A DNA stretch of 8,343 nucleotides from Promethearchaeia archaeon (GTDB lineage Archaea > Asgardarchaeota > Lokiarchaeia > Sigyniarchaeales > SOKP01): NCBI GenBank assembly GCA_029856375.1, contig JAHQWX010000061.1, positions 1 through 8,343 of the forward strand, in the 5' to 3' direction. Positions within the stretch are counted from its first letter, which is position 1, and each line of letters starts with the position of its first letter. The notes beneath the pieces were generated by a model. That model was not told where the DNA came from and made no database searches. It was given only the letters and a program-made list of their open reading frames with translations. Of the stretch, positions 1 to 4,003 are shown one piece after another. Made by a program: the position numbers and the translations under genes.

Positions 1-2
1 TA

Positions 3-83
3 TTATTAATTTTTCCGTCTCTATTAGTGATTATGCTCCTTTTCTATTTTCTTATTCGTAGTTTTTCAAATTCTTCAATATAA
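3..83 (+). CDS. Possible C-terminal end of a membrane protein (5' end outside the window)
   Basis: This reading frame is open from the left edge and ends with TAA at 81-83. It encodes about 26 residues: a strongly hydrophobic stretch (LLIFPSLLVIMLLFYFLI) followed by a short polar tail, RSFSNSSI. That pattern looks like a last transmembrane helix with a positive residue at its membrane exit. The frame would converge on the coiled-coil gene that ends at 147, leaving a short AT-rich gap, which is a normal arrangement. The piece is too short for a family assignment and an open frame of this length can occur by chance. What supports it is the hydrophobic-then-polar layout and the absence of any better frame on either strand here. 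Confidence 0.35.
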   Translation, partial: LLIFPSLLVIMLLFYFLIRSFSNSSI

Positions 84-90
84 ATTTTTG

Positions 91-97
91 AAAAAAA
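91..97 (-). terminator. T-tract downstream of the coiled-coil gene
   Basis: On the minus strand a run of seven T follows the coiled-coil stop codon by about 50 bases. It is flanked by weak AT-only inverted arms (TAAATTT at 81-87 and AAATTTA at 103-109). Archaeal intrinsic termination mainly needs a T-rich tract on the non-template strand, so this is a plausible end for the hsp20 operon transcript. The evidence is compositional only, in AT-rich DNA. Confidence 0.35.
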
Positions 98-146
98 GGT
101 TTAAATTTACTTAAGCCAAATAACGAAATCTATAAGAAGCAAATTC

Positions 147-782
147 TTACGCCGCAGGTATGGTCTCAACGATTGTAACATCAGCGTGCCTGATTTTTTC
201 TCGCTCAGCCAATTTTGCAGAATATTCTTTTCTTAAGTCAGCTAATTTATTCTCCCTTTCTTTTACTCTATTCTCTTGTTTCAACTTCGCTTTCTTGTCT
301 TCGATGAGCAGTTTTTGTACCTTCGTGTATTCCTTTTCTGCAGCTAAAATTCGTTCTTGAGGTTGGTTTTCGTTAACGATTTTAATATACGCCATTTGTT
401 TTTTTGCTAGTGTTTCTCGGGTCATAGCGACATTTTGTTGTTCTCTCGCAAGATCTCCTTTCTCTTTAGCGATTTCTTGCTCTAGTTTCACGATTTTGGT
501 GTTAATCTCTGCGAGTTCAATTTGATTTTTAGCCATTTGATCGTTGTAAATAGCGTTGTTTTTTTCTCTTTTAATTTCTTCTTCTGATACTTCTGATGCT
601 CCAATTTCTTTCAATTGTTGCTTCATTTTTATGTAATTCTTGGCGCTATCAGCCATTTCGCGTTTTATTTTCGCCATTTCTAGCTCTTTTTTAAAGAATT
701 TCTCGCGCGCTTGCGATCGCTTAAGAGTTAATTTTGAGAGATCTCTTAGATTTATTGAGGTCTGTTTTTCCATTGCAGCCAA
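147..782 (-). CDS. Coiled-coil protein, unknown function, third gene of the hsp20 cluster
   Basis: About 210 residues, almost entirely charged and helix-forming (Lys, Glu, Ala, Gln, Leu, Ile), with no membrane segment or signal peptide. Heptad-like spacing of Leu/Ile/Met runs through most of the length, for example QIELAEINTKIVKLEQEIAK. A kink is likely near the Asn-Pro in the NENQPQER segment. The last 12 residues (ADVTIVETIPAA) are not coiled-coil and form a hydrophobic tail. I do not recognise a family. Starts visible in this frame are TTG at 782 or ATG at 773, and neither has a Shine-Dalgarno site. The helix-like sequence continues upstream to codon 834 and would reach an ATG at 844 if one A were added to an A4 run, giving 232 residues (MGEPKIENLESLKRIAEQ...). 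It follows hsp20 and the 56-residue gene in the same direction, so a role as a chaperone partner or structural protein is possible but only inferred. Confidence 0.8.
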   Translation of the reverse strand: MAAMEKQTSINLRDLSKLTLKRSQAREKFFKKELEMAKIKREMADSAKNYIKMKQQLKEIGASEVSEEEIKREKNNAIYNDQMAKNQIELAEINTKIVKLEQEIAKEKGDLAREQQNVAMTRETLAKKQMAYIKIVNENQPQERILAAEKEYTKVQKLLIEDKKAKLKQENRVKERENKLADLRKEYSAKLAEREKIRHADVTIVETIPAA

Positions 783-844
783 ATTTGCGTGTTGTTCGGC
801 AATTCTTTTTAAACTTTCTAAATTTTCTATTTTGGTTCACCCAT
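783..844 (-). other. Probable frameshifted 5' end of the coiled-coil gene
   Basis: On the minus strand an ATG at 844-842 opens MGEPK and then meets TAG. The frame that continues the coiled-coil gene is open from 836 downward and encodes TKIENLESLKRIAEQHANLA, which reads as natural coiled-coil sequence but has no ATG, GTG or TTG before 782. Adding one A to the A4 run (plus-strand TTTT at 830-833) joins the ATG to this frame. The joined start would lie about 30 bases after the stop of the 56-residue gene, a normal operon spacing. I see no Shine-Dalgarno before this ATG, so the start is likely but not certain. Assembly error, real mutation and use of the TTG at 782 are the alternatives. Confidence 0.6.
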
Positions 845-873
845 TTTATTTGTTTTTTTTAATTTTACTAATT

Positions 874-1044
874 TTAATAATCGTATTCAAAACTATCCCA
901 CTCTTCGTTTTCTTCGTCTTCCTCATCTAGGGTTTCTATTTCAATATACACTTCCCCAGAAAGCACATCGTCGTAATCGTCGTGGAAATATTTTCGTTTT
1001 TTGATTTGTTTCTTTTTTTTTTGCGGGCCATTATTTCTTCCCAT
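874..1044 (-). CDS. 56-residue protein with basic head and acidic tail, unknown
   Basis: A complete frame from ATG (1044-1042) to TAA (876-874). The N-terminal third is very basic, with a KKKKQIKKRKY stretch around residues 9-19. The rest is very acidic, rich in Asp, Glu and Tyr (HDDYDDVLSG, EEDEENEEWD) and ends in EYDY. There is a Shine-Dalgarno-like AGGAAGTGG on the minus strand a few bases before the ATG. It sits between hsp20 (48-base gap) and the coiled-coil gene, in the same direction. The sharp charge segregation and the ribosome site argue that it is real. It has no membrane segment and no Cys/His metal site. It is probably an intrinsically disordered, polyampholyte protein. Function is unknown; a partner of the chaperone or the coiled-coil protein is a guess from position. 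Confidence 0.7.
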   Translation of the reverse strand: MGRNNGPQKKKKQIKKRKYFHDDYDDVLSGEVYIEIETLDEEDEENEEWDSFEYDY

Positions 1045-1092
1045 TTTTACCACTTCCTATTTTTCATTAAATTTTAATAGTAAAAAGAAAAA

Positions 1093-1608
1093 TTATTTGA
1101 TTTCAATTGATTTTGCTTCTTTGTCCTCCAATTTTTTCTTAGTAAGAACGATTTTTAAAACACCGTTATCGTAGGTTGCATCGAGATCGGCTTCGGTTGT
1201 GTTTTCGGGTATTTTAAATACTCGATGGTAAGTTGAAGTGCTGTATTCTTTTCTAATGTAACTACCTGCTTTTTCTTCTCGTTCTTCCTTCTTCTCACCT
1301 TTTATTTCTAATCGGTCTTCTATTAAGTTAATTTGTATGTTATCCTTTTCCATGCCAGGTAATTCTAGAGATATAGAGAAAGTATTGTTGTTTTCTGTGA
1401 TATTTGCTAGTGGTATCCTGAATATTGGTTCGTCTTGCCAAACTTTTATGGGAGCCATTAGATTTTCAAATCGGCGCCACATCTTGTTAAAGTAATGATC
1501 CATAGATTGAGACAACGAAAACGGATAGAAATGCCTTAAAGCAATCTCTCTCGAGTTTTCTTTCTTTTCTTCCTCCTTTTTCACCTTTATTTTCTTTGCT
1601 TCAGCCAT
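1093..1608 (-). CDS. hsp20: Small heat shock protein, Hsp20/alpha-crystallin family
   Basis: 171 residues. Hsp20 proteins are ATP-independent holdases that form oligomers and keep unfolding proteins soluble in the cytoplasm. The alpha-crystallin domain covers about residues 66-156. It includes the LPGM turn at 83-86 and the family signature ending in GVL (ATYDNGVLKIVL, 144-155). The C-terminal tail carries the I-X-I oligomer motif (IEI, 168-170). The N-terminal arm is long, with a Lys/Glu-rich start and then an aromatic region (HFYPF, MDHYF, MWRRF), typical of substrate-binding arms. I chose ATG at 1608: it has a Shine-Dalgarno AAGGTGA five bases upstream. An in-frame GTG at 1617 lies inside that site and is therefore unlikely to be the start. 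Likely first gene of a minus-strand operon with the 56-residue and coiled-coil genes, transcribed from the divergent region shared with the ribbon-helix-helix gene. Confidence 0.95.
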   Translation of the reverse strand: MAEAKKIKVKKEEEKKENSREIALRHFYPFSLSQSMDHYFNKMWRRFENLMAPIKVWQDEPIFRIPLANITENNNTFSISLELPGMEKDNIQINLIEDRLEIKGEKKEEREEKAGSYIRKEYSTSTYHRVFKIPENTTEADLDATYDNGVLKIVLTKKKLEDKEAKSIEIK

Positions 1609-1660
1609 TATTTTCACCTTTTTTTTCGTTATTTATGATTGATAATATAGAATAACAAAG

Positions 1661-1675
1661 TATTTAAATGTTATC
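1661..1675 (-). promoter_or_regulatory. TATA box and upstream element of the hsp20 promoter
   Basis: On the minus strand the sequence reads GATAAC-ATTTAAATA. ATTTAAATA is a good archaeal TATA element. Transcription would start roughly 25 bases downstream, near 1637-1640, leaving an untranslated leader of about 30 bases before the ATG at 1608. The preceding GATAAC lies where the TFB recognition element (BRE) would be and is also one arm of the palindrome at 1669-1686. Confidence 0.6.
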
Positions 1676-1686
1676 ATTCGATAACA
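1669..1686. promoter_or_regulatory. Perfect palindrome TGTTATC-N4-GATAACA, candidate operator
   Basis: Two perfect 7-base arms separated by ATTC. The arm nearest hsp20 directly abuts that gene's TATA box. The centres of its two half-sites are 10 bases apart, about one helical turn, which suits a dimeric regulator. The neighbouring ribbon-helix-helix gene is the obvious candidate to bind it; that is an inference from position and from the way this fold usually reads short repeated sites. Confidence 0.55.
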
Positions 1687-1694
1687 ATTTATTC

Positions 1695-1704
1695 AATCGA
1701 TAAC
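1695..1704 (+). promoter_or_regulatory. Third GATAAC half-site, direct repeat of the palindrome arm
   Basis: AATCGATAAC here matches ATTCGATAAC at 1676-1685 in nine of ten positions, with a spacing of exactly 19 bases, close to two helical turns. It immediately precedes the TATA-like TTTAAAA of the ribbon-helix-helix gene. It may be an autoregulatory site, or simply that promoter's BRE. Confidence 0.5.
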
Positions 1705-1711
1705 TTTAAAA
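1705..1711 (+). promoter_or_regulatory. TATA box of the ribbon-helix-helix gene
   Basis: TTTAAAAG follows GATAAC directly. A start about 25 bases downstream would fall near 1732-1738, about 40-45 bases before the ATG at 1779. The arrangement mirrors the hsp20 promoter on the other strand (GATAAC plus TTTAAA). Confidence 0.5.
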
Positions 1712-1778
1712 GCATTTGAAAACATATTAATGTTATGTAGAAGTCGAAAAAAAATTAGGACTTAAAAAAGGGAAAAAA

Positions 1779-2360
1779 ATGACGGATAAAACAAAAAGAA
1801 AACGCAATAATTTTTTATCGTTTAGAGTTTCTGAAAAAACTCTTAAAAATTTAAATTTAATGGCTAAACAAACAGGAAAAACGCGTGGCATAATGGGAAA
1901 AGACGCTATGAAAAACTGGCTTAAATTAGAATTATTCAATCAAACCAATGAAATGATAACGATCTCTAAGAGAATGTTTACCAAATTGCTTTCTCTTCTC
2001 AAACAAGAAGAATTAAACGCTATCGCAGAAGACAATTCTACTCTATTTGCAAATATATTAAAATTTCTAGTTGAAGTACCCATGAATGAAGATACATTAA
2101 AAAAATATGGGACATTTTCGACGGAATTTTTTGGTAAAACCGGCTTCAGATGGTTCAATACTTTGGACATACAAATCCGAGAGAATCGCCTTATCTTCAA
2201 AGGACTCCACGATTTAGACGAAAATTTTTCAACATTTTTCACCCACTTCTATAAAAAACTTCTAACGGATCATTTTAATTTAGATATTGTTGAACATGAA
2301 CAAGATCTATCGCCACAATTAATACTTCTTGAATTTGCCGTTAAAAATACTGGAAAATAA
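1779..2360 (+). CDS. Ribbon-helix-helix transcriptional regulator with an unrecognised C-terminal domain
   Basis: 193 residues. The N-terminus looks like a ribbon-helix-helix DNA-binding fold: a basic leader (KTKRKRN), a strand FLSFRVS (12-18), helix A from about 19 to 33, a GKTRG turn and helix B ending near NWLKL (about 50). Such proteins bind DNA as dimers through the paired strands. Residues 55-193 form a further domain of mixed helix and strand with many aromatics (EFFGKTGFRWFNT, ENFSTFFTHFYKK) that I do not recognise; it may sense a signal or mediate oligomerisation. The ATG at 1779 has only a weak AGGGA site about seven bases upstream but is the first ATG in the frame and sits right before the basic leader. 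The gene diverges from hsp20 across a region with GATAAC repeats, so it is a good candidate repressor or activator of the chaperone operon and of itself. That role is inferred. Confidence 0.75.
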   Translation: MTDKTKRKRNNFLSFRVSEKTLKNLNLMAKQTGKTRGIMGKDAMKNWLKLELFNQTNEMITISKRMFTKLLSLLKQEELNAIAEDNSTLFANILKFLVEVPMNEDTLKKYGTFSTEFFGKTGFRWFNTLDIQIRENRLIFKGLHDLDENFSTFFTHFYKKLLTDHFNLDIVEHEQDLSPQLILLEFAVKNTGK

Positions 2361-2366
2361 AATACC

Positions 2367-2375
2367 TTTTAAAAA
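2367..2375 (+). promoter_or_regulatory. TATA-like element upstream of the GTPase gene
   Basis: TTTTAAAAA, seven bases after the stop of the ribbon-helix-helix gene. It predicts a transcription start near 2396-2398 and a leader of about 80 bases. It rests on resemblance to the archaeal TATA consensus only. Confidence 0.4.
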
Positions 2376-2395
2376 TCTAATCTAATTGGAAAAGA

Positions 2396-2410
2396 CACTC
2401 TGAGAGAGTG
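2396..2410 (+). promoter_or_regulatory. Perfect 6-base hairpin or palindrome CACTCT-GAG-AGAGTG
   Basis: Six perfect pairs around a three-base centre, with three GC pairs, which stands out in this AT-rich stretch. No T-run follows, so it is not a classical terminator for the preceding gene. It coincides with the predicted transcription start of the GTPase gene, so it may be an operator over the start site or a hairpin at the 5' end of the mRNA. Confidence 0.45.
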
Positions 2411-2475
2411 GAAACGAGTAAAGCTAAAATAATAATCAACTAATCAAGGGTTATTGAATCAATCGGAGAAGATAA

Positions 2476-3177
2476 ATGGAGAAAACACCAGAAGAGAATC
2501 AAGTAATTTTTAAAATATTGTATTGGGGAATGGCGGGCTCTGGCAAAACCACTGCGTTAAATACCTTATATCGTTTTACGCAAGAGAATGAAACAGAAAT
2601 TCTTCCAAAAAGCCCAGTAAAATCGGTTAGCAAGAAAGATGGGGCTACATTGTATTTTGATAGAGCGATCTTTCAATCTAGAAAAAATAATAATATACTA
2701 ATTCAAATATTTACTGTAGCTGGACAAAAGCAATTTTATCCTTTAAGAGAGCAGGTATTGGAGGGGACAAATGGAATTATTTATGTCGTGGATTCTCAAA
2801 AGCAATTATTAGAAGACAACATTGATGCGTTAAAGGAATTAAAAAAAGCAACGAAGGGAGCCTTAATTAAGAAAATACCATTAATCGTGATGTTAAATAA
2901 GAAAGATCTCAAAGGTACTATAAAGCGGAATAAAATGATCGAGATTTTAAAGAACGAAGGCCTTTGGTACGATCCCCCCCATAAATTAGCTCCATGGACG
3001 CCTATTGTTTTCGAAACATGCGCGTTGTACAAGAAAAGAAAAAATACTTATCGAAGCCTTCTCGAATGCTTAAGAAGAACTATTTTTTATAATTTATTTG
3101 GAGAAGATGATGAGGCTCCGACTAATGATGATTTATTTAGAAAATTTTTTGAAAAAAAAAGTAAAAAAAGTCACTAA
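2476..3177 (+). CDS. MglA-like small Ras-superfamily GTPase
   Basis: 233 residues. The G motifs are in order: P-loop GMAGSGKTT (18-26), a switch I region ending in ATLYFD (57-62), the G3 region TVAGQ (80-84), G4 NKKD (141-144) and G5 ETCAL (180-184). TVAGQ rather than DTAGQ, followed by YPLREQVLEGTNGIIYVVDSQ-type sequence, is the pattern of the bacterial polarity GTPase MglA (TVPGQ, then ...GVDGIVFVADSQ), so I place it in the MglA/Arf-like branch common in archaea including Asgard. It likely switches between GTP and GDP states in the cytoplasm. MglA works with the Roadblock protein MglB; a Roadblock-like gene lies at 6876-7304, but not next to this one. The C-terminus has an extension of about 25 residues, acidic (EDDEA) and then Lys-rich (FFEKKSKKSH), with no lipidation Cys, that could touch acidic membranes or partners. 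A Shine-Dalgarno GGAG lies seven bases before the ATG. Confidence 0.9.
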   Translation: MEKTPEENQVIFKILYWGMAGSGKTTALNTLYRFTQENETEILPKSPVKSVSKKDGATLYFDRAIFQSRKNNNILIQIFTVAGQKQFYPLREQVLEGTNGIIYVVDSQKQLLEDNIDALKELKKATKGALIKKIPLIVMLNKKDLKGTIKRNKMIEILKNEGLWYDPPHKLAPWTPIVFETCALYKKRKNTYRSLLECLRRTIFYNLFGEDDEAPTNDDLFRKFFEKKSKKSH

Positions 3178-3321
3178 TTGATTCAAGATACTAAAAAAAC
3201 AAATATTAAATATGAACGAATAAAAAAAGGATTCGAATACTATAAGACAAGATAAAAAAAATCAATTTTTAAAACATAAAAGCAAATTATTTAAAAAAAA
3301 ACAACCAGTTCTATCTGATAA

Positions 3322-3336
3322 TTCTAAATATTAGAA
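3322..3336. promoter_or_regulatory. Palindrome TTCTAA-ATA-TTAGAA upstream of the DUF308-like gene
   Basis: Two 6-base arms around a 3-base centre, about 40 bases before the ATG at 3376. A TATA-like TTATTTAAAA near 3288-3297 would place the transcription start close to this palindrome, so an operator is possible. Arms made mostly of A and T make chance occurrence a real alternative. The rest of the 198-base gap after the GTPase gene shows nothing else that I can support. Confidence 0.3.
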
Positions 3337-3375
3337 AAAAATGAAATAATAAAGAATTAATTAAAAGGTGAAGTT

Positions 3376-3939
3376 ATGAGTACAGAAAAATCCCAGAAAA
3401 GATTAGGCGCTATAAATATTATTTTTGGAGTAGTGATAATAATTTTAGCAATAATAGTATGGATTTTTTCAGATTTAGCAATTCTAACTCTTATTACAAT
3501 TATATCGTTTGCGCTAGCGATTTTAGGCTTAGCAAGGATAATAAACGGTGGAACTGATAAAGAGCTTAGTAATTGGGTAAAATTAATGAAGGTTATTACG
3601 GGTACAATCTTTATAATTGTTGCAATAGTGACAATTATTTTACATTTAACGGATCCTACTTTAACTATTGAAACCTTAATTTTAATTTTGGCAAGCGCAT
3701 TATTAATTCTCGGACTTGCACGGTTTGTAAGAGGATTGACGGCTAAGGAGGTCCCAGTTTGGTTTCGTGCTATTATTATCGTAGTTGGAGCAATAACTAC
3801 CGCGCTTTCAATATGGATAATGTTTTCGCTCACACTGGAAAATCTCATTCTAATATATATTCTCGCAATCTTGTTAGTGCTTAATGGAATTGCAAGAATA
3901 ACTCTAGGTTTAGCAATTTTTAAAAGATTTGCCGAATAG
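3376..3939 (+). CDS. DUF308/HdeD-like six-helix membrane protein
   Basis: 187 residues with six predicted transmembrane helices (about 11-31, 34-57, 70-90, 97-120, 130-150, 155-180) and short polar ends. The protein is three copies of a two-helix hairpin. The second helix of each ends in a related motif: ILGLARIINGG (49-59), ILGLARFVRGL (111-121) and LNGIARITLGL (169-179). The GLAR/GIAR positions are about 60 residues apart. This size and hairpin pattern match the HdeD/DUF308 family. In enteric bacteria HdeD belongs to acid resistance; the function in archaea is unknown, and I do not transfer it. The start is well supported: Shine-Dalgarno AAGGTGA lies four bases before the ATG. It probably has its own promoter, since the gap to the GTPase gene is 198 bases. 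Confidence 0.8.
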   Translation: MSTEKSQKRLGAINIIFGVVIIILAIIVWIFSDLAILTLITIISFALAILGLARIINGGTDKELSNWVKLMKVITGTIFIIVAIVTIILHLTDPTLTIETLILILASALLILGLARFVRGLTAKEVPVWFRAIIIVVGAITTALSIWIMFSLTLENLILIYILAILLVLNGIARITLGLAIFKRFAE

Positions 3940-3954
3940 AAAACGATATCTTTC

Positions 3955-3973
3955 AATAATATCTAATATTATT
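3955..3973. promoter_or_regulatory. 8-base-arm palindrome AATAATAT-CTA-ATATTATT
   Basis: Eight perfect pairs around a three-base centre, in the 64-base gap between the DUF308-like gene and the peptidase gene. It is followed by the pyrimidine-rich TTTCTCATTTT. It may help end the upstream transcript or serve as an operator or promoter element for the peptidase. All arm bases are A or T, so hairpin stability is low. Confidence 0.35.
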
Positions 3974-4003
3974 TCTCATTTTAACTATAAGAATTGGATT
4001 TAA

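Noticed and set aside
640..930. Plus-strand open frame of 96 codons with a hydrophobic C-terminus
   Set aside because: It lies opposite the coiled-coil gene and the 56-residue gene, and its hydrophobicity comes from the complement of Lys-rich codons.
1615..1617. GTG as start of hsp20
   Set aside because: It lies within the Shine-Dalgarno AAGGTGA that serves the ATG at 1608.
1733..2242. Two minus-strand open frames opposite the ribbon-helix-helix gene
   Set aside because: No ribosome sites and no protein-like pattern; they mirror the real plus-strand gene.
3178..3255. In-frame continuation of 25 codons after the GTPase stop codon, ending in TAA
   Set aside because: Could suggest stop-codon readthrough, but the residues (LIQDTKKTNIKYERIKKG) show no domain, no readthrough context is recognisable, and an open stretch of this length is common by chance.
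3357..3956. Long minus-strand open frame opposite the DUF308-like gene
   Set aside because: It is the antisense shadow of an AT-rich hydrophobic gene; the plus-strand frame has a Shine-Dalgarno, six helices and a repeat structure.
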